Origin: Alphaproteobacteria bacterium | GTDB taxonomy: Bacteria > Pseudomonadota > Alphaproteobacteria > Rickettsiales > RI-342 | Length of the DNA stretch: 20,127 nt | Assembly (NCBI GenBank): GCA_020851915.1 | Contig: JADZBT010000160.1 | Coordinates: 1 to 20,127 of the forward strand | Direction of reading: 5' to 3' | Shown: one piece after another, positions 1-6,876 of the stretch | Numbering within the stretch: position 1 is the stretch's first letter | How the letters are laid out: each line of letters opens with the position of its first letter | Made by a program: the position numbers and the translations under genes | Notes under the pieces: generated by a model | What the model was told of the DNA's origin: nothing | Seen by the model: the letters and a program-made list of their open reading frames with translations, nothing else | The model's database searches: none

Positions 1-2
1 TC

Positions 3-539
3 TCCTACGAATTCATCGCCGACATGGTGCAGGGCAGCGCGGGCGTCAAGGGCCTGCAATATTTCCCCTTCATCTTCACGCTGTTCATCTTCCTCATCAT
101 CTCGAACCTGCTGGGCATGGTTCCCTACAGCTTCACCACCACCAGCCACCTCATCGTGACGCTGGCGCTGGCCGGGTTCATCTTCGTCGCCATCACCGTC
201 ATCGGCTTCGTGCGCCACGGCACGCACTTCCTCGGGCTGTTCATCCCGAGCGGCGTTCCGGGCTGGATCGCGCCGCTGATGTTCTTCATCGAATTATTCT
301 CGTACCTCGCGCGCCCCTTCAGTCTGTCGATCCGACTGGCCGCCAACATGATGGCCGGTCACACCATGCTGAAAGTGCTGGCGGGATTCGTCATCAGCCT
401 TGGTTTCGTGGGCGGCTGGCTGCCCTTCTCGTTCGTGACGCTGCTCATCGGATTCGAGATTTTCGTAGCACTTTTGCAGGCGTACATCTTCACGATTTTG
501 ACTTGTGTTTACCTGAACGATGCTCTAAACCTGCACTGA
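3..539 (+). CDS. atpB: ATP synthase F0 subunit a (5' truncated)
   Basis: Membrane subunit a of F-type ATP synthase, which forms the proton half-channels beside the c-ring. The reading frame is open from base 3 (first visible residues SYEFIADM) to the TGA at 537-539, so the N-terminal part lies outside the window; 178 residues are visible, against about 250 for the family. Several hydrophobic helices are visible. The diagnostic motif is LSIRLAANMMAGH: its arginine (codon 333-335) corresponds to the essential Arg210 of the E. coli subunit. The C-terminus ends in a hydrophobic helix followed by YLNDALNLH, as in alphaproteobacterial homologues. It is followed by atpE after 62 nt. The identification is safe; only the true start is unknown. 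Confidence 0.97.
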   Translation, partial: SYEFIADMVQGSAGVKGLQYFPFIFTLFIFLIISNLLGMVPYSFTTTSHLIVTLALAGFIFVAITVIGFVRHGTHFLGLFIPSGVPGWIAPLMFFIELFSYLARPFSLSIRLAANMMAGHTMLKVLAGFVISLGFVGGWLPFSFVTLLIGFEIFVALLQAYIFTILTCVYLNDALNLH

Positions 540-547
540 TTTTTTTG

Positions 548-563
548 CCGGGGTTCGCTCCGG
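548..563 (+). other. UUCG-loop hairpin between atpB and atpE
   Basis: Six base pairs (one of them G-U) close a TTCG loop in the atpB-atpE spacer. No T-run follows, so it is unlikely to terminate transcription. It could stabilise or punctuate the mRNA, since subunit c must be made in large excess over subunit a. That role is inference; only the pairing is seen. Confidence 0.4.
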
Positions 564-601
564 TTGGGATGTGAATAACCATTTGAATAAAGGAAACGAA
601 A

Positions 602-829
602 ATGGAAGCAGAAGCGTATAAATTCATCGGTGCTGGCCTCATGGCATTCGGAATGCTCGGCGCCGCGATCGGTGTGGGCAACGTGTTCGCCGCCATGCTG
701 AACGGCATCGCGCGCAACCCGTCGGCTGAAGGCAAGCTCGCCAAGTACGTGTACGTAGGCGCCGGCCTTGCGGAAGCAATGGGCCTGTTCGCACTGGTGC
801 TCGCACTGCTGCTCATCTACGCCGTATAA
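602..829 (+). CDS. atpE: ATP synthase F0 subunit c
   Basis: Proteolipid subunit c, which builds the rotating ring of the F0 motor. It has 75 residues, normal for the family, and is a hairpin of two membrane helices. Helix 1 carries the small-residue packing motif around GAAIGVGNV (residues 20-28). The polar loop has the conserved RNP (38-40). Helix 2 contains the proton-carrying carboxylate Glu58 in AGLAEAMG. The residue after Glu58 is Ala, and the extra polar ligands of sodium-type rings are not apparent, so proton coupling is expected. The ATG is preceded by AAAGGAAACG, a good ribosome binding site. It lies between atpB and atpF' in an F0 operon. Confidence 0.97.
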   Translation: MEAEAYKFIGAGLMAFGMLGAAIGVGNVFAAMLNGIARNPSAEGKLAKYVYVGAGLAEAMGLFALVLALLLIYAV

Positions 830-836
830 TAACGCG

Positions 837-851
837 GGTGGGTTCCCCACC
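837..851 (+). other. Hairpin between atpE and atpF'
   Basis: GGTGGG and CCCACC pair across a TTC loop just after the atpE stop and before the atpF' Shine-Dalgarno (GGAG at 857-860). There is no T-tract. Hairpins at the 3' side of the subunit c message are a plausible way to raise its relative level, but no function can be shown here. Confidence 0.4.
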
Positions 852-868
852 GCTACGGAGAGTACGTC

Positions 869-1357
869 ATGCCGCAGTTGGATCCTACCAGTTTTGCGTC
901 GCAGCTATTCTGGCTCGTCGTTACCTTTACCTTTCTGTATGTGGTGATGGCGCGTGTGATCGTGCCGCGTATTGCCGGAATACTGGAAGACCGTAAGGGA
1001 CGCCTTGCCGAGGATCTCGACAAGGCCGAAGCATCTCGCAGCAGCGCGGAAGATGCGCGTCTGGACTATGAGGCGGCGCTGGTGAAGGCCCGTAACGACG
1101 CCGGGGCACTTATCGCCAAGGCAACGGCCGCGATGGCGGAAGACGCAACGGAGCAGCACTCCAAGCTCGACGAATCGCTCTCCAAGCAGATGGCGAACGC
1201 CGAGAAGCAGCTCCGCGCCACCCGTAAGGAAGCATTGGATAAAATGGTTCCCGTGGCTGTGGAATCCGCGCGCCTTGTCGTGGAGAAGCTCATCGGCCAC
1301 GCGCCGGACGCCTCCAAGGCCGAGGCGCTGGTCAACCGTCTGGCAGGAGAACGCTGA
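869..1357 (+). CDS. atpF': ATP synthase F0 subunit b'
   Basis: One of the two b-type peripheral stalk subunits, which hold the F1 head static against the F0 motor. It has 162 residues. The N-terminus MPQLDPTSFASQLFWL is the typical start of b' subunits. A single membrane helix (about residues 13-35) is followed by a long charged alpha-helix rich in Glu, Lys and Ala, which forms the dimeric stalk. GGAG eight bases upstream gives a clear ribosome binding site. The next gene starts 3 nt after its stop, so the pair is almost certainly cotranscribed and translationally coupled. Two unequal b subunits are known from alphaproteobacteria, cyanobacteria and chloroplasts. Confidence 0.95.
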   Translation: MPQLDPTSFASQLFWLVVTFTFLYVVMARVIVPRIAGILEDRKGRLAEDLDKAEASRSSAEDARLDYEAALVKARNDAGALIAKATAAMAEDATEQHSKLDESLSKQMANAEKQLRATRKEALDKMVPVAVESARLVVEKLIGHAPDASKAEALVNRLAGER

Positions 1358-1360
1358 GCC

Positions 1361-1849
1361 ATGATCCACTTTGACGACCCTACATTCTGGGTAGCCGCCG
1401 CCACCGTCACCTTCATGGCACTGGTATACCGTCCGGTGGGCAGGATCATCGCGAAAGGGCTCGACAGCCGTTCTGACCGCATCCGCACGGAGCTGGACGA
1501 AGCAAAGCGCCTGCGCGAAGAGGCCGAGGCACTGCTCAAATCCTTCAAGCGCAAGCAGAAGGATGCGCTGAAGGAAGCCCAGAGTATCGTTGATGAGGCC
1601 CGTGACGCGGCCGAAGCCATGAAAAAACAGGCCAAGGCTGATATTGAGGCCGCCCTCAACAAGCGCATCGCGCTCGCCATGGACAAAGTATCGCAGGCCG
1701 AGGCGACCGCCCTCAACGACATCCGCAGCAGTGCCGTAGACATCGCGGTGACCGCCGCGCGCACGCTGCTGGAAGAGAGCATCACCAAGGACGTCGCCGA
1801 ATCCCTCGTGAAGTCCTCCCTCTCGGATATCGAGAAAAAGCTGCACTGA
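1361..1849 (+). CDS. atpF: ATP synthase F0 subunit b
   Basis: Second stalk subunit, expected to form a heterodimer with b'. It has 162 residues. An N-terminal membrane helix (about residues 9-30, FWVAAATVTFMALVY) runs into the basic RPVGRII segment and then into a long coiled-coil region dominated by Lys, Glu, Asp and Ala. The start ATG follows CAGGAGA at a good distance, inside the end of atpF'. No atpH, atpA or other F1 gene follows; instead there is a 220-nt spacer and an unrelated envelope gene. That agrees with the split F0/F1 operons of Alphaproteobacteria. Confidence 0.95.
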   Translation: MIHFDDPTFWVAAATVTFMALVYRPVGRIIAKGLDSRSDRIRTELDEAKRLREEAEALLKSFKRKQKDALKEAQSIVDEARDAAEAMKKQAKADIEAALNKRIALAMDKVSQAEATALNDIRSSAVDIAVTAARTLLEESITKDVAESLVKSSLSDIEKKLH

Positions 1850-2069
1850 TAAATCCCTCAGGAACGACCGTCATGCCAGCGCAGGCTGGCATCCAGCCAG
1901 AGCGCCGTCCGGCGCGATATTATTGTCGCAGCAGACGTTGCTTATACTGCATACCGGCCTACGCTAGTATAACAGCGGCTCACTAAACTACCCGTTGCAT
2001 TCTATACAGAGTTTGCTACTTTGCCTCCGCTAAAGCTCGATAAAAATCGGGCGCTGACGGGGGATTACC
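1850..2069. other. Spacer after the F0 operon with two palindromes
   Basis: The 220 nt hold two adjacent inverted repeats. ATGCCAGC-GCAG-GCTGGCAT (1873-1892) has an 8-bp stem. GCGCCG-TC-CGGCGC (1902-1915) pairs up to 6 bp. Neither is followed by a convincing T-run, so factor-independent termination is doubtful, but they could protect the 3' end of the F0 message. The remainder is less GC-rich and contains TATAAC- and TATACA-like hexamers, which may include the promoter of the next gene; I could not assign a good -35/-10 pair. Confidence 0.5.
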
Positions 2070-2882
2070 ATGATTAAAATGAGAACGCGTATCGCGTGCT
2101 GCCTGTGTATGAGCGCGCTGTTCTCCCCACATCCGGCTCATGCAGCCGCATGGCTTCTGCCGCATGGCGAATCGCAACTCATCCAGAATGTTTCCTACTA
2201 CTCCGCCGATGCGTTCTACAGCGCGAACGGCACAAAGACCGCGCAGCCGGAATTCACCAAGCTGGTCTACAGCCCCTATTACGAGCACGGATTCAGCGAA
2301 ACGCTGACGGGTGGTTTCAGCCTGTCCTTCGAGCAGTTGGAGCAGTCCGATACCAACCAGGGCGTCGGCGACAGCGAGTGGTTTCTGCGCCAAGAATTGT
2401 GGAAACAGAGTGGCTTAATATTATCTCTTCAACCTTTGGTTAAGCTTCCGCGCCTCAGCGCCTCGGAGGATTCCCCCGCATTGGGGAGCGATAATGCCGA
2501 CGCCGAATTACGGTTGCTGGGCGGTTACGGTTTCTCGGACGCGCAGGGCCGCGACCATTTCGCCGATGCCGAGATCGCCTACCGCACCCGCTTCGGATCA
2601 CCCGGTGACCAGATCCGTTTTGATGCCAAGCTCGGCCTGCGCCCCATCGACCGCTGGATGGTCATCACAGAAATAAACTCCACCTGGCATGTCGGTTCCG
2701 CCGGTGCGAGCACAGGACTCATCTCCAGCGACGAGAATTACGACCTCGTGAAAGCGCAATTCTCTGCCGTGTATGAGCTGGGCGACGGGAGATCCGTGCA
2801 GGCCGGGATATTCAGCGACATCCACTCCCGCAACACTGGGAGCGGCGAAGGCGTGCTGCTCTCGCTATGGATGAAATTCTGA
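2070..2882 (+). CDS. Putative outer-membrane beta-barrel protein
   Basis: A 270-residue secreted protein. Residues 1 to about 25 form a signal peptide ending in the AXA-type site HPAHA-AA. The mature part has alternating polar and hydrophobic stretches such as LTGGFSLSFEQL, AELRLLGGYGF and KAQFSAVYEL, suggesting amphipathic beta-strands. The last strand (GVLLSLWMKF) ends in phenylalanine, the usual C-terminal signal for BAM-assisted insertion of outer-membrane barrels. I do not recognise a specific family or substrate. The ATG has only a weak upstream GGGGGA; Met4 is an alternative start. Its end overlaps the glycosyltransferase gene, so it may serve in the export or anchoring of a surface polysaccharide, but that is inference from position. 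Confidence 0.7.
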   Translation: MIKMRTRIACCLCMSALFSPHPAHAAAWLLPHGESQLIQNVSYYSADAFYSANGTKTAQPEFTKLVYSPYYEHGFSETLTGGFSLSFEQLEQSDTNQGVGDSEWFLRQELWKQSGLILSLQPLVKLPRLSASEDSPALGSDNADAELRLLGGYGFSDAQGRDHFADAEIAYRTRFGSPGDQIRFDAKLGLRPIDRWMVITEINSTWHVGSAGASTGLISSDENYDLVKAQFSAVYELGDGRSVQAGIFSDIHSRNTGSGEGVLLSLWMKF

Positions 2883-4750
2883 TGGCACGCATCGGCGAAC
2901 TGCTGCTCCAGCGCGACCTGATACGACCGGAGCGGCTGGAACGGGCGCTGCGGCTGCAACAACGATCCGCGCTGTCGCTGGGAAGCGTGTTGATGGGCGA
3001 AGGCGACATCGCCCCCGTCCCGCTGCACCAGTTGCTTGCCGAACAGTTGCGCCTCCCCTTCGCCGACCTGATGCGGGAGCCGCCTGCCCCCCACCTGCTC
3101 GATGCGGCACGGCGCGAGGACTACCAGCATCTCCGGCTGATACCGTGGCGGCAGGAGGGTGCGACCGTGCTGCTCGCCACCCCGTCCGTGACGGACGAAG
3201 TGAAAGAATGGGCGGCTCAGCATTACCCGCACCGCCACCGTTTTGCGCTCACCTCGCCGCGCGACGTCACCCATACGCTGGAAACCCGCTTCGCCGCCGA
3301 GGATGACGCAGAGGCGCGCCTCGCCCTCTGGTCGCGCCACCCGGAACGCTCCGCACGCACACTGTTCCACGGCCACGCGCACCCCGCCGCATTGCTGCTG
3401 CTCGCCATGGCCCTGCTCGCCGCCGCCCTCTACCCGGCATCGGCATTGTTCGCGGTGACGTTCGCCATCCAGTGTTTCTACGCCGCCACCCTGATATTCA
3501 AGGGAGCGATGTTCTCCTCCGGGTTGTCCTGTGCCAACCGGGTGCGCCGCGAGAACCGCTACGACCGCCCCGAACTGCTCATTCCTGACCGGGAGCTCCC
3601 GGTCTATACCATCCTCGTCCCGCTCTACCGCGAAACGGAGGCGCTGCCCGGCCTCATCGCCTCCTTACGCGCCCTCGACTATCCGCGCGCGAAGCTCGAC
3701 ATCAAGCTGGTGGTGGAGGCCGACGACCGCGAGACACTCGCCGCCATCCATCAGGCGAAACCAGAATCCATGTTCGAGATCATCCGCGTGCCGCCGTCGC
3801 AGCCGCGCACCAAACCCAAGGCCTGCAATTATGCGCTGCGTTTCGCGCGCGGCGACCTGCTCACCATCTTCGACGCCGAAGACCGCCCCGCGCCCGCACA
3901 ATTACGGCAGGCGGTGCATCGCTTCTCGGAATTGCCCGAGGACGTCGTGTGCCTTCAGGGGCGGCTCAATTATTACAACCGCGACGCCAACTTGCTCACC
4001 CGGCTGTTCGCCATCGAATATGCGGCATGGTTCGATTTCATGCTGCGTGGGCTGGAGAGTTACGGCATGCCCCTGCCGCTGGGTGGGACCAGTTTCCACA
4101 TCTCGCTCGCCAAACTGCGCGAACTGGGCGCGTGGGATCCTTTCAACGTCACCGAGGACGCCGACCTCGGCATTCGCCTCGCGGGGCTGAAATACAAGAC
4201 CGCCCTACTCGAATCTGTCACGCTGGAGGAAGCGCCCGCGCGCCTCGGCGACTGGCTGAAGCAGCGCTCGCGCTGGATCAAGGGCTATATCCAGACCTAC
4301 ATCACCCACATGCGCGCCCCGCGCAGGCTATACCGCACGCTCGGGCCGTCGGGTTTCTTCGGCTTCCAGTTATTCATCGGCGGGCCGTCGCTGGTGTTCC
4401 TCTCCGCGCCCTTCCTGTGGATAGGCGCGGGATTATGGGCGGCGGGAGTACTCTCCCCTCCTCCCGGCACGATGCTTAATATCCTGTTGCTGCTCTCCAC
4501 CGCGAATTTCGCGCTGGGCGTCGGGCTGCACCTGCTGATGGCCATGACCATCGTCACCCGCCGCCGCTGGCGCGGCATGACGCTCGCGGGCGCGTGCTTC
4601 CCGTTCTATTGGATACTGCATTCACTGGCGAGCTTCAAAGCCCTCTGGCAGCTCATCACCGCCCCCCACTACTGGGAAAAAACCCCGCACGGCATCACCC
4701 GCACCAGCGCGGAAGAACTGAAGCGGATGCACGAGGAATTTGCGAAATAA
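2867..4750 (+). CDS. Membrane glycosyltransferase family 2 with N-terminal GSPII_E/MshEN-like domain
   Basis: A processive-type glycosyltransferase, up to 627 residues. Residues 1 to about 150 (GELLLQRDLIRPERLERAL, then PFADL) resemble the GSPII_E N-terminal/MshEN domain, a c-di-GMP-binding fold in some ATPases. Two membrane helices follow (about 170-215). The GT2 core starts at VYTILVPLYRE (residue 246), with a DXD-like DAED (336-339), TEDAD (429-433) and the QRSRW motif (466-470) seen in cellulose- and chitin-synthase-like enzymes. Further membrane helices occupy the C-terminal part. The likely activity is polymerising or transferring sugar from an activated nucleotide donor at the inner membrane; the product is unknown. 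Two starts are possible: ATG 2867, which overlaps the upstream gene by 16 nt, or ATG 2882 (Met6), which overlaps its stop as TGATG and may be coupled. Confidence 0.85.
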   Translation: MDEILMARIGELLLQRDLIRPERLERALRLQQRSALSLGSVLMGEGDIAPVPLHQLLAEQLRLPFADLMREPPAPHLLDAARREDYQHLRLIPWRQEGATVLLATPSVTDEVKEWAAQHYPHRHRFALTSPRDVTHTLETRFAAEDDAEARLALWSRHPERSARTLFHGHAHPAALLLLAMALLAAALYPASALFAVTFAIQCFYAATLIFKGAMFSSGLSCANRVRRENRYDRPELLIPDRELPVYTILVPLYRETEALPGLIASLRALDYPRAKLDIKLVVEADDRETLAAIHQAKPESMFEIIRVPPSQPRTKPKACNYALRFARGDLLTIFDAEDRPAPAQLRQAVHRFSELPEDVVCLQGRLNYYNRDANLLTRLFAIEYAAWFDFMLRGLESYGMPLPLGGTSFHISLAKLRELGAWDPFNVTEDADLGIRLAGLKYKTALLESVTLEEAPARLGDWLKQRSRWIKGYIQTYITHMRAPRRLYRTLGPSGFFGFQLFIGGPSLVFLSAPFLWIGAGLWAAGVLSPPPGTMLNILLLLSTANFALGVGLHLLMAMTIVTRRRWRGMTLAGACFPFYWILHSLASFKALWQLITAPHYWEKTPHGITRTSAEELKRMHEEFAK

Positions 4751-4780
4751 ATTATTAATTTACAACCGATTACTAGGTTA

Positions 4781-4809
4781 ACAAAGTCTTAGCGAATTTG
4801 CCCTATAAT
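4781..4809 (+). promoter_or_regulatory. Possible promoter with consensus -10
   Basis: TATAAT at 4804-4809 is a perfect sigma70-type -10 box. At 17-nt spacing the -35 position (4781-4786) reads ACAAAG, a poor match; TTAACA (4778-4783) is better but sits 20 nt away. It would drive the small membrane protein gene at 5022. Confidence 0.3.
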
Positions 4810-4926
4810 TGGGAGCATACTTCTTACTTTCTCGGAATTATTTAAATGATGAATGGTATTGCCTGTGAATGCAGATAATACCATAGAGAAAGCTAGCGTG
4901 AGGAAACTCATTAACCTTTAGCCAAG

Positions 4927-5010
4927 ATGATGTCAGCGCAAGCAGACGGCATCGAAAGCAAGAGGATCTATTTACTTCCTGCTAATGCAGAAAGTTATAC
5001 AGACATCTAA
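4927..5010 (+). CDS. Possible 27-residue leader peptide
   Basis: A short frame starts with two consecutive ATGs (4927, 4930) and ends in TAA at 5008-5010. The peptide begins MMSAQADGIESK and ends AESYTDI, with no membrane segment. Its stop codon forms the first three bases of the perfect Shine-Dalgarno TAAGGAGGTG of the following gene, so ribosomes ending here would sit on that site. There is no good ribosome binding site of its own, and a frame this short can be open by chance. It could be a translation-coupling leader or nothing at all. Confidence 0.2.
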   Translation: MMSAQADGIESKRIYLLPANAESYTDI

Positions 5011-5017
5011 GGAGGTG
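5008..5017 (+). promoter_or_regulatory. Perfect extended Shine-Dalgarno
   Basis: TAAGGAGGTG matches all ten bases of the standard anti-Shine-Dalgarno at the 3' end of 16S rRNA. Six bases separate GGAGG from the GTG at 5022. It decides the start of the next gene and is far stronger than any other site in this window. Confidence 0.85.
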
Positions 5018-5021
5018 TACT

Positions 5022-5474
5022 GTGCCCGAATTAATCAAGAAAGTCTTAAAGAAAGTAGTTTCTGATCCATTTGCCAAGTACATCTGGAACCCAACCGCCG
5101 AAATAAGAAGCGAAATCTCTGAATGGGCAGATGACGCACGCTTTAACCTCATTCAGGCTTTTTTTGGCATTATCGACAGCCTAGCCAGCGGTCTTGGAGT
5201 GTTGGTAGAGTTCATCCTGTATATTCTGGGCGGACTGCTTACTATCATAATAGCAATTGCTGGGTTTCTGTTGATGCTGCTCATCCCATACGCAATCAAC
5301 GCAGTGGTTTTTGGCATTGTGGGCTGGGTGATTGGGTTGTTCATTGGAGTTCCGTTCGCTCATTGGATGGGACAAATTGGCTTGGAAGGATTCACGCTTT
5401 GGCAGGCTGGAGTCGTTCTAGGGCTAATCCTTGCACTCTTTGGTACAAAAGTGCATATCCAACTCAAATGGTAA
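5022..5474 (+). CDS. Small membrane protein of unknown function
   Basis: A 150-residue protein that I do not recognise. Residues 1 to about 50 are amphipathic and charged (MPELIKKVLKKVV, then PTAEIRSEISEWADDARF). From about residue 56 the chain is strongly hydrophobic and Gly/Ile/Leu/Val-rich, compatible with three or four membrane helices (about 58-82, 82-98, 98-112 and 125-141), and it ends in the basic tail KVHIQLKW. The GTG start is fixed by the perfect Shine-Dalgarno. G+C is clearly lower than in the neighbours (26 of 60 at both 5041-5100 and 5221-5280), suggesting recent acquisition. It is monocistronic, with its own leader and a strong terminator. A channel, toxin-like or envelope stress protein would all fit, but none can be shown. 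Confidence 0.75.
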   Translation: MPELIKKVLKKVVSDPFAKYIWNPTAEIRSEISEWADDARFNLIQAFFGIIDSLASGLGVLVEFILYILGGLLTIIIAIAGFLLMLLIPYAINAVVFGIVGWVIGLFIGVPFAHWMGQIGLEGFTLWQAGVVLGLILALFGTKVHIQLKW

Positions 5475-5490
5475 GGATACTAAGTAAGAG

Positions 5491-5523
5491 AAAAACTCCC
5501 ATGCGTAGCGTGGGAGTTTTTTT
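5491..5523. terminator. Strong bidirectional rho-independent terminator
   Basis: AAAAACTCCCATGC and GCGTGGGAGTTTTT form a 14-bp stem (one T-G pair) around a GTA loop (5505-5507). A seven-T run at 5517-5523 serves the + strand gene, and the five A's at 5491-5495 give a T-run for the opposite strand. It sits between two convergent genes and probably ends both. Confidence 0.93.
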
Positions 5524-5525
5524 AC

Positions 5526-6755
5526 TTAGTTCACCACCTTCGCCGCCGGATTCACCAGATTATCGACGTAGCGGCCCTGGAACAGCGACACGCCCAGCGC
5601 GTTGCCGAAATCCACGGCGTTCTCGTTGTCGCAATGGCAGAGGATGATGCGACCCGTGCCGCAGCGGTCGATCGCGTCCTTCAGTTGCTGGTTTTCCTCG
5701 GAGGCGACATCGCTCTTCATGTCGGCGTTCCATTGCAGCTTGGCGAGGTCGAAACCCAGCGACTTGCGATCCACTTGTAGGAAACTTAAGTAAGACATGC
5801 CGTCGAGACACACCTTATAGCCCAGCTTCTGCACATTGTCGCGGGCCGCCATGAAGGCGCGCATGTCGGTGAATACGTCGGAGAGCTGTATCTCGATCAC
5901 CACCGAGGATTTAAGCCGCGCAGGAACCCGCTCGTCGAACCGCGCGAAGGCGTCCGAGAACACCGTCTGGATGTTGAGGTTGAGGCTGAGCGGCTTGGTG
6001 AGATATTCTTTTTCGCGCGCGGCCAGCAGCTCAAGCATCTTGTGGTCAAGCATCTCGGTGAGGTATTTGAACAGCCAGCGGTTGCTGGTGAAATCCACGC
6101 TGGCCAGCGTGATACGGCGCAGATGCCCGATATGGATATACATCTCGTCAAACACCTGCGTGAGCGGCTTCCCCGGCTTGATGGCGCAGACCGGCTGGCG
6201 GCGCACCACGCGGCTGAAATCCGCCTTGGCGATGTCGTTCTCCAGCCCCACCAGCCGCGCGGGCGTGAGCGGACGGATGACGTCCTCCTGCGGCGCGGCA
6301 CCGGGCAGCGCGATCGGCCGCAGGATGCTGCTCTTGCGGGCGGTGCGTATCAGCTTCATCTTGGCCAGTTCCTGCGCCTGATGCCAGCCGACGCTCAGGT
6401 CGCGCATCGTGCAGAAACTCTCGTTCTCCTGACTCTCGGCGTTGTAGGCCAGCGGGTCATCGGAGAACAGGTAGCGCAACCGGAACAGCAGTTGCTCCAC
6501 CTGACTCTTGTTGATACCACGGATGATCACCACGATGTCGTAGTCGTCGCACAGGAACACCCCGCCGTCGAAATCGCGCACATGATCCTTGATGAGGTTC
6601 AGGGTGATCTTGTTCTGGTAATCGCTCTTGTAATGGTCGAGCAGCTGGCTGAAATGGAAATGCATCATGCGCCAGCCCAGCGAGTCGTCGCGGATGCCGG
6701 TGAGCATCTCGACCAGCTTTATTTCCGCGTCCTTATGGTAAATCGCAATCGCCAT
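5526..6755 (-). CDS. Degenerate EAL-domain-like protein
   Basis: A 409-residue soluble protein. The second half (about 182-400) follows the EAL fold: RRQPVCAIKPGKPL (185-198) in place of the opening strand, LSLNLN (256-261), VVIEIQLSD (285-293), KVCLDGM (314-320), LAKLQW (337-342) and GVSLFQGRYVDN (388-399). Catalytic landmarks are missing: there is no EAL triplet, the DDFG motif is reduced to LDGM, and EXTE is EIQL. Phosphodiesterase activity on c-di-GMP is therefore unlikely; it may be a binding or scaffold protein. Residues 1-140 include FLCDDYDIVVIIRG (67-80), reminiscent of a decayed GGDEF-type fold, but this is weak. It ends at the shared terminator and is divergent from the AsmA gene. 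The start ATG has only a weak ribosome binding site. Confidence 0.75.
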   Translation of the reverse strand: MAIAIYHKDAEIKLVEMLTGIRDDSLGWRMMHFHFSQLLDHYKSDYQNKITLNLIKDHVRDFDGGVFLCDDYDIVVIIRGINKSQVEQLLFRLRYLFSDDPLAYNAESQENESFCTMRDLSVGWHQAQELAKMKLIRTARKSSILRPIALPGAAPQEDVIRPLTPARLVGLENDIAKADFSRVVRRQPVCAIKPGKPLTQVFDEMYIHIGHLRRITLASVDFTSNRWLFKYLTEMLDHKMLELLAAREKEYLTKPLSLNLNIQTVFSDAFARFDERVPARLKSSVVIEIQLSDVFTDMRAFMAARDNVQKLGYKVCLDGMSYLSFLQVDRKSLGFDLAKLQWNADMKSDVASEENQQLKDAIDRCGTGRIILCHCDNENAVDFGNALGVSLFQGRYVDNLVNPAAKVVN

Positions 6756-6785
6756 GGCGTGTTCAGACTGTATCTACATTACATG

Positions 6786-6815
6786 TTTACATGCAACGCC
6801 CCAACGGGCTATATA
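6786..6815 (+). promoter_or_regulatory. Candidate promoter of the AsmA-family gene
   Basis: TTTACA (6786-6791) and TATATA (6810-6815) are separated by 18 nt, a reasonable sigma70-type pair in the 121-nt space between the divergent EAL-like and AsmA genes. Downstream, TGTTAG-CACCA-CTAACA (6828-6844) is a perfect 6-bp inverted repeat in the expected 5' leader, which could be an operator or an mRNA hairpin. Confidence 0.35.
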
Positions 6816-6876
6816 AATCCCTGTTCTTGTTAGCACCACTAACAGATTTCCACGCAAAAAGGTAGAAGCGAATTCG

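Larger units (their letters stand above)
4751..5021 (+). other. Low-G+C leader region before the small membrane protein gene
   Basis: The 271-nt spacer is much richer in A+T than its surroundings (19 G/C in the 60 bases 4801-4860, by hand count). It holds a consensus TATAAT (4804-4809) without a clear -35. An imperfect hairpin runs from 4855 to 4882, pairing GGTATT with AATACC. A 27-codon reading frame (4927-5010) has its TAA abutting the Shine-Dalgarno of the next gene. The long distance from the candidate -10 to the gene implies a leader of about 200 nt. No tRNA or known riboswitch was recognised. Confidence 0.45.

Noticed and set aside
905..1846. Long open frame on the minus strand across atpF' and atpF (313 codons)
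   Set aside because: Both + strand frames are clear ATP synthase subunits with ribosome binding sites; the opposite frame is a compositional shadow in GC-rich DNA.
2395..2450. Short low-G+C patch in the barrel-protein gene as a transfer breakpoint
   Set aside because: Only about 55 nt, with no change in reading frame or flanking composition; too short to interpret.
4846..4878. Ten-codon frame MMNGIACECR in the leader
   Set aside because: Too short to support as a gene; only a weak GGA upstream. Mentioned only because it overlaps a hairpin.
5526..6755. Active c-di-GMP phosphodiesterase
   Set aside because: The EAL triplet, DDFG and EXTE catalytic motifs are not present.
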